This document shows, one piece after another, positions 8,462-17,327 of a stretch of DNA of 64,000 bases. Source of the stretch: Gemmatimonadota bacterium (GTDB lineage Bacteria; Gemmatimonadota; Gemmatimonadetes; Longimicrobiales; Gaopeijiaceae); assembly GCA_021295815.1 (NCBI GenBank), contig JAGWBQ010000002.1:127292-191291 (forward strand). Reading direction: 5' to 3'. The notes under the pieces were generated by a model. The model was not told where the DNA came from, searched no databases, and saw only the letters and a list, made by a program, of their open reading frames with translations. Each line of letters begins with the position of its first letter. The first letter of the stretch is position 1. Both the position numbers and the translations under genes were made by a program.

Positions 8462-8932
8462 CTATCCGGCCTCCACCACGTCGAGAGCGGTCGTGATCGC
8501 TATGGATTTCTTCAACGAACGGTAGACCGGGCACTTGTCGGCGTGAAAACCGTGGACTCGGTCTATGGTCTCCGCGTGCTCCGGCTCCGCCTCCAGCTTG
8601 TATTTGACGTGAATCCTGCGGAGGACGAGCACGCCGTCCTCTTCCTTCTCGACCTCGCCGTGCACTTCGGCGGTGAGCCGTCCGTCGCTCGCATCTATCC
8701 CGCGCGCCTCCAGCGCGCCTCCGAAGGTTCCCACCAGTCACCCGCCGGTGGACGCCGCCACGTAGTCGAGAGTGGTGGTGATCTCGCGCTCGGGATCCGC
8801 GCCGTAGTGCTCCTTCACCGCTCCGTGGACGCCGAACTCCACAGGGCCGGAGTGCGCAGGGAGCCAGGCGTGGCGGTGCGGTCCCTTGAGCCGCTCGATC
8901 CGGCTGATGGAAAGGTAGACGAGATCGGACAT
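8462..8932 (-). CDS. OsmC-family peroxidase-like protein, predicted selenoprotein (Sec65)
   Basis: Two minus-strand open stretches on either side of an in-frame TGA (8738-8740) join into a single 156-residue OsmC-family protein. Before the TGA: MSDLVYLSIS... ending in TTTLDYVAASTGG. After it: LVGTFGGALEARGI, a family beta/helix core, and ADKCPVYRSLKKSI at the C-terminus. The TGA falls where OsmC/Ohr proteins carry the first reactive Cys (GGC-type motif at the start of the central helix), and the partner Cys is C134 in KCPVYR. A bSECIS-like hairpin follows at 8702-8718. OsmC/Ohr proteins reduce organic hydroperoxides with a Cys pair; here a Sec-Cys pair is inferred. The alternative is a Cys-to-stop pseudogene. 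Selenocysteine machinery is not in this window. Confidence 0.75.
8702..8718 (-). promoter_or_regulatory. bSECIS-like stem-loop downstream of the in-frame UGA
   Basis: In the mRNA a perfect 6-bp stem GCGCGC/GCGCGC closes a UGGAG loop. Nineteen nucleotides separate the UGA (8740-8738) from the stem, so the loop starts 26 nt after it. Bacterial SECIS elements recognised by SelB have a small apical loop with an early G at about 16-37 nt from the UGA, which this matches. The palindromic stem in G+C-rich DNA could also arise by chance. Confidence 0.6.
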
Positions 8933-9032
8933 GGCAACTGGTCGTGGAATCGAAAGGGAGTCCCGAGGGACGGACTGGCCGTAAGCTAATCGAATCGCTT
9001 CCGTCTTCAAGATATTCGGGTTATGTTCGGTC

Positions 9033-12000
9033 ATGGTTCCTTACGCCGAGCTCCACTGTCACTCGGGATTCTCTTTCCTTGACGGCGCGTCCCATCCCGA
9101 AGAACTCGCGACGCGCGCGGCGGAGCTCGGATACGGGGCTCTGGCCCTGACCGATCACGACGGGCTCTACGGCTCCATGGAATTCGCCCAAGCGGCGAAA
9201 AACGCTGGCGTTCAACCCGTCACGGGAGTCGAACTCACGTTGCGCGACACCCTTCCTGGAGACGGACTGCACCATGTGACGCTCATAGCGGAGAACCGGC
9301 GGGGATACGCCAACCTCTGCCGCCTGGTGACCGAGGCCCACATGGAGTCGCCGCGCGATCGGGTGGCGCTCCCCCTTGCATCTCTCCTCGCGCGCCCCGA
9401 GGGGCTCATCCTGCTCACCGGCTGCCGTCGAGGACCGCTCGCCGCCGCTCGCCGCTCTTCGGTGGCCGACGCCGAATCCTTGATGGCTTCCATCATGGAG
9501 AGCTTCGGCGAACGCGGCGTCTTCGTAGAGCTTCAGGAGAACTCCGTGCGCGGAGATCGGACAAGAAATCGCGCTCTGGCATCTTTAGCCGACTCCGCCG
9601 GCGTCGGCGTCGTCGCCACCGGCAACGTCCATTACCACGACTCGTCTCGCAGTCGACTTCAGGACGTTCTCGTGTCCATCCGGGAGCGGTCGACTCTCGA
9701 CGGTTCTCATCGAGCGCGGCGCTCCAATTCGCTCTTCCGGCTTGCGTCGCCCGACGAGATGCGACAGCGCTTCTCGGATCGCGTCGACGCGATCCGCAAC
9801 TCGGCTCGCATTGCGGAGCGGGCTTCGGCGTTCGATCTCACCGAGGATCTGGGATACGAGTTTCCCGACTTCGACGGCGGGCGGGGAACGAGCGCGCTCT
9901 CAACGCTCTCGGCCCTCTGTCGGGCGCGGCTGGAAGAACGTTACCGGCCGGGAAGCCGTGAGTGGGAAGACGCCCGGGAACGGCTCGACACCGAGCTCGC
10001 GCTGGTCGATCTCCACGGACTCGCCGGATTCTTCCTCGTCTACCGCGACATCATGAACCTGGCTGCCGAGGTCGCGCACGAGGTTCGCGGCAGCGCGCTC
10101 AGGGCGAGCGCCAATCTTCCTGCGGGGCGCGGGCGCGGCTCTTCGGTCTCTTCGATCATCTGCTATCTCGTCGGTCTCTCGCACATCGACCCGGTCAGGA
10201 ACAGGCTCTTCCTGGGGAGGTTCCTGAACGAAGCTCTGGGCAGCGTCCCCGACATCGATCTCGATTTTCCGCGCGACATCCGCGAGCAGCTCATTCTCCG
10301 CATCTACGAGAAATACGGAGACGAACACGCCGGCCTGGTATGCACCTTTCCCACCTATCGCCTGCGCTCGGCGGTCAAGGAGATCGGGAAGACCCTCGAG
10401 CTCCCGACGGGAGATCTGGAGAAGCTCTCGAAGCTCGCCGGACAGCGCTCCGCCCGGGGGCTTGCCGAAGAAATGAGGACGCTACCGGAGTTCGGCGAAC
10501 GCGCGGACTCCCGACCTTGGCGCATGCTGGGCGAGCTCGCCGAAGAAATCGCGGGCCTGCCGCGGCACATATCCCAGCACGTGGGAGGGATGATCGTTTC
10601 CAGCAGACCACTCGTCGAGCTCGTGCCGCTTCAGCCGGCAGCATGGGAGGGAAGGGTGCTATGTCAATGGGACAAGGACTCCTGCGACGACGCCGGCTTC
10701 GTCAAGATAGATTTTCTCGCTCTCGGCATGCTCTCCCTGGTCGAGGAAACCACCGACCTGATCGCGGAGCGTCACGGGCAGGCCCCAGACCTCTCGCGCA
10801 TCGACTTCGCCGACGACGCCGTCTACGACCGCCTCTGCGCCGGCGACAACGTAGGCATCTTCCAGGTTGAGAGCAGGGCCCAGATCCAGATGATCCGGAG
10901 GACACGACCTCGGAATCTGAGCGAGCTGGCGGTGCAGGTGGCCATCGTGCGCCCCGGCCCCATCGTCGGAGGGGCGGTCAACCCTTATGTGCGCAGGTGC
11001 GAGCTCCTTCGCGACAATCCCGACTACGAGGTTGAGTACGCACACCCGCTCCTCGCGGAGCCGCTCGGCGAAACTCTGGGCGTCATCGTCTTTCAGGACC
11101 AGGTTCTGGGAGTGTGCCAGGCGCTGGCGGGGTTTTCGGACAGCGAGGGCGAATCCCTGCGCCGGGCTATGAGCCGCAAGCGCTCGCGCGACGCTCTCTC
11201 CGCTCACTGGGAACGCTTCCGGGATGGAGCGGCGGCCAACGGCGTGAGCGAGGAAAAGGCCCGCGTGATCTTCACCCAGGTCGTCGCGTTCTCCGAGTTC
11301 GGCTTCCCGAAGTCGCACGCGGCCGCATTCGGACTGCTCGCCTATCAGTCGGCGTGGCTGCGGCACTACTATCCGGTGGAATTCTACGTCGGCCTCTTCA
11401 ACAATCAGCCGATGGGTTTCTATTCGCTCGACGCCCTGGGCCGCGATTGTCGCCGGAACGGCGTGGCCACGCTTCTGCCCGACCTGAACAGGAGTCAGGT
11501 GCGCTGCACGGCCGAGGGCGGCGATCTGCGCATCGGCCTTGGGTTCGTGCGCGAGTGGGGGGAGGAGGTCGCGGAGGCCGTGGTGGCCGAGCGTGAGCGG
11601 GGCGGCGGCTACGCTTCGTTGCCCGATTTGCTGCGGCGTTCGGAGGTGCGAATCACGACGCGCCGCCTCGCCCGCGCCGCCGTGGAAAGCCTGATATGGG
11701 TGGGTGGGATGGATTGCTTCGGCCTCTCCCGGCGCGAGCTGCTCTGGCAGGCCGGTCTCTGGCTGGGTCCGGACGTCGCCGGCTCCGGGGCGGCCGGATC
11801 CGAGTCCCGAACCACTCGTCCGAGGCGCCGCGAACCCAGCTTCGGTCTGCCTTTCGAAGACCCGTACTCGGATCTCGCCTTTCCGGAACTCGGAGCTGCC
11901 GAACGGATGATGGCGGAGTACGACGCCCTCGACTTCTCGGCGGAGCTCCACCCCTTCGCCCCGCTCCGCGAAGCTCTGCCGAACGACGTTGTCCGTTCCG

Positions 12001-12377
12001 ACGAGCTCCTGGCGGCATCGCCCGGGATCGACGTGACCGTGGCGGGACTCGTAACCACCCGCCAGCGGCCGGCGACAGCGAAAGGATACGTGTTCGTGCT
12101 CATGGAGGACGAATGCGGCCCCGTGAACGTCATCGTCCGCCCGCAGATCTACGAGCGTTGCAAGAGCGTGGTCCGCCTCGAACCTTTCCTCAAGGTGAAC
12201 GGAACGCTGAGAAGAGACGGAGCCACCGTAAACGTCGTCGCGAAACAGGTGGAGAGCCTTCTAGAGGAGAGCAGCGGCGGACACCTCCCAAACTCGGCAC
12301 CGGCCGCCCCAAGCGATCCGTACCGCTACCTCGCCGTTCTGAGGCGTGATCCCCCCGGCATCAAGAGCTGGGGATGA
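9033..12377 (+). CDS. dnaE2: Error-prone DNA polymerase DnaE2 (ImuC)
   Basis: Catalytic subunit of the mutasome that performs translesion synthesis after DNA damage. The 1114-residue protein starts with a PHP domain (ELHCHSGFSFLDGASHPEEL, then LALTDHDGLYG), carries the polymerase aspartates in PDIDLDF (D407, D409, D411) and the third in VKIDFLALGM, followed by the fingers and a C-terminal OB-fold (LVTTRQRPATAKGYVFVLMEDECG). The GRGSSVSSIICYLVGLSHIDP block and total length match DnaE2 rather than replicative DnaE. Its usual partner ImuB is encoded about 18 kb away at 30099-31487. The gene is divergent from the OsmC gene. Confidence 0.93.
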   Translation: MVPYAELHCHSGFSFLDGASHPEELATRAAELGYGALALTDHDGLYGSMEFAQAAKNAGVQPVTGVELTLRDTLPGDGLHHVTLIAENRRGYANLCRLVTEAHMESPRDRVALPLASLLARPEGLILLTGCRRGPLAAARRSSVADAESLMASIMESFGERGVFVELQENSVRGDRTRNRALASLADSAGVGVVATGNVHYHDSSRSRLQDVLVSIRERSTLDGSHRARRSNSLFRLASPDEMRQRFSDRVDAIRNSARIAERASAFDLTEDLGYEFPDFDGGRGTSALSTLSALCRARLEERYRPGSREWEDARERLDTELALVDLHGLAGFFLVYRDIMNLAAEVAHEVRGSALRASANLPAGRGRGSSVSSIICYLVGLSHIDPVRNRLFLGRFLNEALGSVPDIDLDFPRDIREQLILRIYEKYGDEHAGLVCTFPTYRLRSAVKEIGKTLELPTGDLEKLSKLAGQRSARGLAEEMRTLPEFGERADSRPWRMLGELAEEIAGLPRHISQHVGGMIVSSRPLVELVPLQPAAWEGRVLCQWDKDSCDDAGFVKIDFLALGMLSLVEETTDLIAERHGQAPDLSRIDFADDAVYDRLCAGDNVGIFQVESRAQIQMIRRTRPRNLSELAVQVAIVRPGPIVGGAVNPYVRRCELLRDNPDYEVEYAHPLLAEPLGETLGVIVFQDQVLGVCQALAGFSDSEGESLRRAMSRKRSRDALSAHWERFRDGAAANGVSEEKARVIFTQVVAFSEFGFPKSHAAAFGLLAYQSAWLRHYYPVEFYVGLFNNQPMGFYSLDALGRDCRRNGVATLLPDLNRSQVRCTAEGGDLRIGLGFVREWGEEVAEAVVAERERGGGYASLPDLLRRSEVRITTRRLARAAVESLIWVGGMDCFGLSRRELLWQAGLWLGPDVAGSGAAGSESRTTRPRRREPSFGLPFEDPYSDLAFPELGAAERMMAEYDALDFSAELHPFAPLREALPNDVVRSDELLAASPGIDVTVAGLVTTRQRPATAKGYVFVLMEDECGPVNVIVRPQIYERCKSVVRLEPFLKVNGTLRRDGATVNVVAKQVESLLEESSGGHLPNSAPAAPSDPYRYLAVLRRDPPGIKSWG

Positions 12378-12397
12378 CCGGGAGCCGGGAATGACGG

Positions 12398-12416
12398 GCG
12401 TCGAAAGTGTCGACGC
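12398..12416. other. Stem-loop between dnaE2 and the tRNA genes
   Basis: GCGTCGA (12398-12404) and TCGACGC (12410-12416) form a perfect 7-bp stem with loop AAGTG. It lies 20 bp after the dnaE2 stop and may act as a transcript 3' end for dnaE2 or for the convergent tRNA genes. There is no U-tract, so an intrinsic terminator is not established. Confidence 0.35.
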
Positions 12417-12487
12417 ACCGCCGGGAACCGACCGGAGGCGTTCCGGCCACGCGGCGCTTGGCCGTTCGCGTGTCCGCGGACCGATAG

Positions 12488-12558
12488 AGGCGCCGCCCGG
12501 ATTCGAACCGGGGATGAAGGATTTGCAGTCCTCTGCCTTACCACTTGGCCACGGCGCC
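12488..12558 (-). tRNA. tRNA-Cys (GCA)
   Basis: A 71-nt cloverleaf read on the minus strand: acceptor GGCGCCG pairing with CGGCGCC, short D arm with AAGTGGTAAGG, anticodon arm GAGGA-CTGCAAA-TCCTT giving anticodon GCA, and T arm with GTTCGAATC. The 3' CCA is not encoded. It is followed upstream by tRNA-Gly in the same orientation, so both probably form one transcript. Confidence 0.95.
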
Positions 12559-12636
12559 GACGGAGGGTCGGCGGTCTGCCCTGCCGGTCATCGGCGAAAA
12601 TCACGATGGGCTCGGACAGTGCGACTCGCTCCAACA

Positions 12637-12709
12637 AGCGGGAAACCGGACTCGAACCGGCGACCCCAACCTTGGCAAGGTTGTGCTCTACCAACTGAGC
12701 TATTCCCGC
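12637..12709 (-). tRNA. tRNA-Gly (GCC)
   Basis: A 73-nt cloverleaf on the minus strand: acceptor GCGGGAA pairing with TTCCCGC, D arm AGCTCAGTTGGTAGAGC, anticodon arm CAACC-TTGCCAA-GGTTG giving anticodon GCC, and T arm GCCGG-TTCGAGT-CCGGT. CCA is not encoded. Seventy-eight bases separate it from tRNA-Cys. Confidence 0.95.
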
Positions 12710-12784
12710 AGGAAAGGAATCTTACCGAGAGGGCGATTTGGTGTCAAGGGCGTGGGCCGGGGACGCCAACCCAGCCATTCCCAG

Positions 12785-12792
12785 TATCTTTC
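12785..12792 (+). promoter_or_regulatory. Candidate -7-type element (TATCTTTC) next to an ATG
   Basis: The octamer ends five bases before the ATG at 12798. If it is a -7 element, transcription would begin at or within the start codon and give a leaderless mRNA. The same octamer appears before rho, meaB and icd. Confidence 0.35.
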
Positions 12793-12797
12793 AGGCC

Positions 12798-14387
12798 ATG
12801 CGTGCGAAACTACTCCTCCTCACCGCCCTGGTCGCGGCTTCGGCGTCGAGCTGGACGCATCTCGGGTCCGGACGCCTGACGGCTCAGACGGCGACCCGGC
12901 TGCTCGACGAGACTCTGGCGCCCCGCGGCTACCTGCGCCTGGGAGCCCTGCCGTCGTTCACTTCGTGGGATTCCCGTTACGGCCTCAAGATCGAGGACGG
13001 CGTCGAGACCCGCGCGGTCGAATCCCTGGGCGACGTCCTCATCGACGAGAGGGGCGCAATCTTCCCGGGTTTCACGGACATGGAGAACCATATCCGGGCT
13101 CTGATCGACGATCCGGATTTCCTTGGTTCGGCGGGTTCGTCGGACGCCGCGCTCCATCAGGATATCACGAGGGTCGACATCGGAGCTCATTACGGAGTCT
13201 TCGACTGGCTGACGGTGGGCGTGAACCTACCTCTGGTCAAGACCCGCATGGCCTTCGAGAACTCCCTGTGGACAGGGGAGGATGCCAATCTCGGCGTGAA
13301 TCCGCTCCTCCAAAACGCAGGGGAGGTGGCGCGCCTCCTCGACGGACTCGCCGCCGCGACCGCGGCCGCCGGAAACTACGCGACCGGCCGGTGCTCGTCC
13401 GATCCCGGCTCGAACGTCTGTCGGGACGCGCAGGCGCTCAGCGCCAGGATCGCCTCGTTCGAGAGTTCTGCGCGAGGCGCCTACACGAGCTCGTTCGTGT
13501 TTCCGATGGAGGGGACTGCGGTGGCCGATTCCCTGGCGGCCGCGCTTGCCCGGCTGGAAGCCGACCTGGCCGTGGCCGGCGTACGGAATCTGCCGTCGAT
13601 GGTCTTCGCCACGGACTGGTTCACCGCTTCCGCGATCACCGAACTGCCCTCGCAGACCTTCATCGGCGCCGAGCCGATCGCGCCGATCGACGGGGAGTGG
13701 AAACTGGGGGATGTGGAAGCGAGCCTCCTGGCGAGAGTTCTGGAGGGGACTACGGGGGACCCGACCGCTCCGACCGCAGCCTACCACGTGACCGCCGGAA
13801 TCACGGGCCGTTTCGGCACCGGCGCCCCGGACGCGCCCGACCGGCTCTTCGACCTGGGAACGGGCGACGGCCAGATCGACATCGAGGCGAGGGTCGTCGG
13901 CGCCTTCAGGTGGCGCAGCTTCGCCGGCGTGCGGATCGGTGCCAGGTACGGCGTCCAGCAGCCGCTGGTGCGGGAATTGAGGATCGCGTCGCCCGACGAC
14001 ATCTTTGCACCGCTTTCCACCCTGAGCTCGGCGACCTGGCATCCGGGGTCGTACCTTGGCGTGGACGCGGAACCCGCATGGACGGTGACCGACGAGCTCT
14101 CGGTGGTGGGAGCGTACCGCCTGTTCGCAAAGAGCCGGGACCGCTTCGTTCTCGACGTTGCGGAATCCGGCGCCCCTGATCCTGCCGCCCTGGAGCTGGA
14201 GAGCGGTGCGACGTGGCATCGCGCCGGTCTGGGAATACGCTACTCCACGACCGACCCTCTCGGAGCGAGGATGTCATCTCCATTCGAGGTGAACATCCGC
14301 TGGCTCTTCCCGGTGGCCGGTTCCGGGGGACAGGTTCCGGTCGCGAGCTCGCTCGAAGTGGGAATTCGCCTATTCCGGAGGATGTAG
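12798..14387 (+). CDS. Predicted outer-membrane beta-barrel protein, unknown function
   Basis: The 529-residue product has a signal peptide (MRAKLLLLTALVAASASS...) followed by alternating hydrophobic strands such as GYLRLGALPSFTSWD, VDIGAHYGVFDWLTVGVNLPLV, ARVVGAFRWRSFAGVRIGARYGVQQPLV, LGVDAEPAWTVTDELSVVGAYRLF and a final LEVGIRLFRRM, typical of a porin-like barrel. Residues ~180-290 form an Ala-rich, probably helical insertion with two Cys residues (GRCSSDPGSNVCRD) that may form a disulfide. I do not recognise a named family. ATG 12798 is preferred over an upstream TTG (12738) because it starts the signal peptide. Confidence 0.75.
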   Translation: MRAKLLLLTALVAASASSWTHLGSGRLTAQTATRLLDETLAPRGYLRLGALPSFTSWDSRYGLKIEDGVETRAVESLGDVLIDERGAIFPGFTDMENHIRALIDDPDFLGSAGSSDAALHQDITRVDIGAHYGVFDWLTVGVNLPLVKTRMAFENSLWTGEDANLGVNPLLQNAGEVARLLDGLAAATAAAGNYATGRCSSDPGSNVCRDAQALSARIASFESSARGAYTSSFVFPMEGTAVADSLAAALARLEADLAVAGVRNLPSMVFATDWFTASAITELPSQTFIGAEPIAPIDGEWKLGDVEASLLARVLEGTTGDPTAPTAAYHVTAGITGRFGTGAPDAPDRLFDLGTGDGQIDIEARVVGAFRWRSFAGVRIGARYGVQQPLVRELRIASPDDIFAPLSTLSSATWHPGSYLGVDAEPAWTVTDELSVVGAYRLFAKSRDRFVLDVAESGAPDPAALELESGATWHRAGLGIRYSTTDPLGARMSSPFEVNIRWLFPVAGSGGQVPVASSLEVGIRLFRRM

Positions 14388-14409
14388 CGGGCCGCGATTC
14401 CGCAGGCGG

Positions 14410-15444
14410 TTACGTCCGCTCGAAGATCGACCGACCGGCGCTGAGCAGGTCTTCGCATCCCTCGCTGACGCGCGCCGCCATCGACGCTTCCGCCTTCTTG
14501 AGATAGGAGCGCGGATCGTAGAGCTTCTTGTTGCCGACCTCGCCGTCGATCTTGAGCACACCCTCGTAACCCGTCATCATGTGGTCGGCGATGGGTCGGG
14601 TGAAGGCGTACTGAGTGTCGGTGTCGATATTCATCTTGACCACGCCGTAACCCAGCGTCTCGCGAATTTCTTCCCGGGAGCTGCCACTTCCTCCGTGGAA
14701 GACGAGATCCATGCGCGCCTCCTCGCCGTACCGGGAGATCACCGCCTCCTGGCCGTTGCGGAGAATCTCGGGGCGGAGCTTGACCGCTCCCGGCTTGTAG
14801 TGGCCGTGCACGTTGCCGAAGGTGGCGGCGAAGGTGAAGCGTCCGATCTCCCGGAGCCCTTCGTATACCGCCAGCATGTCCTCCGGTGTCGTGTAGAGGT
14901 GTTCCTCCGGAGTATCCTCCGATCCTGCAGCGCCGTCCTCCTCGCCACCTACCACGCCGGCCTCCACCTCGAGGATGATCTCGTGTTCGGCGGCCAACGC
15001 AAGATATTCCCTCGAAATTTCGATGTTCTCTTCGAGCCTGAGCGCGGATGCGTCGAGCATGTGGTTCTGGAAGAGATTGCCCTCTCCCCGCGCCCGTCGC
15101 TCGGCGGTCGCGCGAATGAGCGGCTTCAGGAATTCGGCGGCCTTCTGCGGCTGGCAATGGTCGGTGTTGAGGGCGAAGAGCACGTCGTAACGCTCCGCCA
15201 GGCGATGAGCGGCCTCGGCGAGCACGATGCAGCCGTGGGCCGCATCCGCCGTTTCAAGCCCCGCCGCGAACTGCCCGGCTCCGGTCGAGAACTGGATGAT
15301 GCCGTCCGAACGCGAGTCGCTGAAACCCTTCATGGCGGCGTTCAGCGTGACGATGGAGGTCACGTTGACTGCAGGATACGCGTAATCGCCGTCCTGCGCG
15401 GCATCGAGCATCGCGGCGAACTCGCGGGGCGTGGCTATGGGCAT
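14410..15444 (-). CDS. fbaA: Fructose-bisphosphate aldolase, class II (FbaA type)
   Basis: Zn-dependent enzyme that interconverts fructose-1,6-bisphosphate with glyceraldehyde-3-phosphate and DHAP. The 344-residue protein from ATG 15444 shows the substrate-binding YPAVNVTSIVTLNAAM, the zinc histidine in ALNTDHCQ, the Glu loop LEVEAGVVGGEEDG, GNVHGHYKPG and FHGGSGSS. The long EEDG insertion followed by TPEEHLYTTPED marks class IIA (E. coli FbaA/yeast) enzymes. With gap, pgk and tpiA at 45-51 kb it supplies the central part of glycolysis/gluconeogenesis. It is convergent with the outer-membrane protein gene, with only 22 bp between. Confidence 0.96.
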   Translation of the reverse strand: MPIATPREFAAMLDAAQDGDYAYPAVNVTSIVTLNAAMKGFSDSRSDGIIQFSTGAGQFAAGLETADAAHGCIVLAEAAHRLAERYDVLFALNTDHCQPQKAAEFLKPLIRATAERRARGEGNLFQNHMLDASALRLEENIEISREYLALAAEHEIILEVEAGVVGGEEDGAAGSEDTPEEHLYTTPEDMLAVYEGLREIGRFTFAATFGNVHGHYKPGAVKLRPEILRNGQEAVISRYGEEARMDLVFHGGSGSSREEIRETLGYGVVKMNIDTDTQYAFTRPIADHMMTGYEGVLKIDGEVGNKKLYDPRSYLKKAEASMAARVSEGCEDLLSAGRSIFERT

Positions 15445-15744
15445 GGCTCGGTGGGGAAGGGAGGGATGGCGCGGCGGTTCCCTTGGGACGCGGCAACGTA
15501 TCGCTGGAGGGGATGGTTGGGATAATAATAGGATGTCCCGGTACCGTACCGGTGTGCATGTTCGAGCAAGCGATCCCACGGTGAGAGCCGGACGCTCTCT
15601 TCCACAGGCTTCAGCTTGGGGCCCGCGCGTACCCCGGGCACACCGGGAGTCCGCTGGACATGCCAGTCAAGACGCTCAAGCCGGGAGTCCACGGCGTCCC
15701 GGGCGGTGAGAACATGATTGCGTTCTCCAGACTTGTGCCCTTCC
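15445..15744. other. Non-coding stretch upstream of fbaA
   Basis: About 300 bases without a supportable gene. On the minus strand a relatively AT-rich block (TCCTATTATTATCCC, around 15521-15535) about 80 bp before the fbaA start is the best candidate for its promoter. Open frames on both strands here have no coding character. Confidence 0.5.
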
Positions 15745-15906
15745 ATGCCTGAACCCCGGTCCTACGACCCGCTCGACTATCGTAACCCGACTGCCAGCTT
15801 GGTCAAAGAACTGATGGGCAGGAGCCCTGAGAAGCTCGCGAAACGGCCTGATTCGAGCCACTGGTCCAGCCTGGCCCGGTCCCGGGTCCGCAGGGTCTTA
15901 CCTTAG
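15745..15906 (+). pseudogene. Possible N-terminal remnant of an Eco29kI-like restriction endonuclease
   Basis: A 53-residue frame begins MPEPRSYDPLDYRNPTASLV and continues KELMGRSPEKLAKRP before losing resemblance to anything. The YDPLDYxN-x-SLV-x-ELM pattern is what I recall from the N-terminus of Eco29kI-family (GIY-YIG) endonucleases, which run to about 200 residues. Only about 30 residues match, there is no catalytic domain and no methyltransferase nearby, and the frame ends inside the convergent symporter gene. It may be a decayed restriction gene or a chance frame; the match is from memory. Confidence 0.3.
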
Positions 15907-17292
15907 CCTCCGGACCCCGAGGGCCAGCGCCCCGGCCAAAGCCGATCCGGCTATCCCGAGGAGCGCCGGATCAAGCAGCCGATGGGCGTCCCCGAGGTCG
16001 CTCAACCGGACGATGAAGAGCACGGCGACTCCGAAGGCTATGGTCGCGAGCGCTTCGAGCGTCCCGAATCGAGATCGATAGATCCCTGCAAGCACAGGCA
16101 CGAACAGGCTGACAGACAGGATCGAGTAGAAAAGGGTGAGCTGACCGACCACGCTGGGATTGGCAATGGCGAGCAGCACCGCTCCCGCTCCGGCGATCGC
16201 CGCAGTGAAGCGCGCCACCCGGAGAAGATCCCTATCGGAGGCCTCGGGACGGAGATGGCGCTTGTAGAGGTCCTTCGAAAGCGAGGTGGTCAGCATGAAG
16301 AGGACCGCGTCCGCCGACGACACTTCGGCCGAAAACACCGCCGCGAGCGCGAGCGCTCCGACTGCGGCCGGAACGCCGTAGGTGAGCACCGTGGGCACAG
16401 CCAGTTCGGCGCTTCCCGCAAGCGAGGGGTCGTGGACCCGGGCGAGCAGCCCCAGCGCCACCGGAACGCAGGCGAACAAGAGAAGCACGACGCCCTGAAG
16501 AACGATCCCCAAACGTAGCGAGCGCTTGTCGCGAGCCCCGAACGCCTTTTGCAGCAGCCCCGGCGACACCATGAAGGCCGGCACCAGCAGAGCTGCGAGC
16601 ACCCACCCGGATCCCTCTCCATTGAGGAAGCCGGGAAGCCCGTGGGCGAGCTCCGAGCCCACGACCTTATCCCAGCCGCCGGCGCGCACCATCGCCACGG
16701 GCACCAGAACCGCCATGCCTCCCAGAAGAACGACGAGCTGGACCATGTTCACCCACGCGCTGGCCAAGAGGCCTCCGGTCGCGAAATAGGTGACGACGAG
16801 AGCTCCGCCCAAGGCCGCTCCCAGCCAGGTCGGCGCTCCCAGCACCCAGGTCAGGATCTGCGACATGGCGACGAGTTGAGCGGCGAGCGCGGCGAGACCG
16901 GCGAACCATAAAATCACCGCCACCGCCGTCCGTACCGACTGACCGTAGCGGTATTCGAGAAAATCGCCCGTGGTAAGCAGCCCTTCCCGTTTGGCGATCT
17001 CCCAGATGCGTGGGCCGATCCATAGGCCGAGGAGCATGGATCCGATCCCTGCGGAGCCGACCCACCACCAGGCCGAAAGCCCTTCCCGGTAGGCGAGGCC
17101 GGACGCCGCGATCACCGAACCGGCGCCGATGTTGGCCGCAAGGAAGGTCGAAAAGGTAAGCCCGGCGCCAAGCCGCCTCCCGGCCACGAAAAAGCCGGAC
17201 GCGTCGCGTACGCGCCTGGCCAGCCAAATGCCCAGGCCTGCGAGGGCCAGAGAGTAGGCGAGGATGGCAAGGAGCTGAAGATTGACCGTCAT
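15898..17292 (-). CDS. Sodium:solute symporter (SSS family)
   Basis: Integral membrane protein of 464 residues with about 13 hydrophobic helices, which uses the sodium gradient to take up a small solute. The N-terminal ...LAILAYSLALAGLGIWLA, the FFVAGRRLGAGLTFSTFLAANIGAGSVIAASGLAY block (Na-site region of TM1 in the LeuT-like core) and SAEVSSADAVLFMLTTSLSKDLYKR (the SSxDS-like motif before the 'DLYK' signature) are typical of the proline/pantothenate/sialate branch. The substrate is not identifiable. The start ATG 17292 matches the family N-terminus. It stands alone, divergent from meaB. Confidence 0.9.
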   Translation of the reverse strand: MTVNLQLLAILAYSLALAGLGIWLARRVRDASGFFVAGRRLGAGLTFSTFLAANIGAGSVIAASGLAYREGLSAWWWVGSAGIGSMLLGLWIGPRIWEIAKREGLLTTGDFLEYRYGQSVRTAVAVILWFAGLAALAAQLVAMSQILTWVLGAPTWLGAALGGALVVTYFATGGLLASAWVNMVQLVVLLGGMAVLVPVAMVRAGGWDKVVGSELAHGLPGFLNGEGSGWVLAALLVPAFMVSPGLLQKAFGARDKRSLRLGIVLQGVVLLLFACVPVALGLLARVHDPSLAGSAELAVPTVLTYGVPAAVGALALAAVFSAEVSSADAVLFMLTTSLSKDLYKRHLRPEASDRDLLRVARFTAAIAGAGAVLLAIANPSVVGQLTLFYSILSVSLFVPVLAGIYRSRFGTLEALATIAFGVAVLFIVRLSDLGDAHRLLDPALLGIAGSALAGALALGVRRLR

Positions 17293-17327
17293 GGTGAAGA
17301 GTACCCCGGACAGGTTCGGGTCGTTAC

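Noticed and set aside
8462-8734. Treating the two halves of the OsmC gene as separate genes
   Set aside because: Neither half is a complete OsmC fold, the second half has no ribosome binding site, and the join at the UGA keeps family spacing exactly.
12545-14179. 544-codon plus-strand frame overlapping the outer-membrane protein gene
   Set aside because: Arg/Gly/Pro-rich translation without signal peptide or strands; the overlapping frame has both, and this one begins inside tRNA genes.
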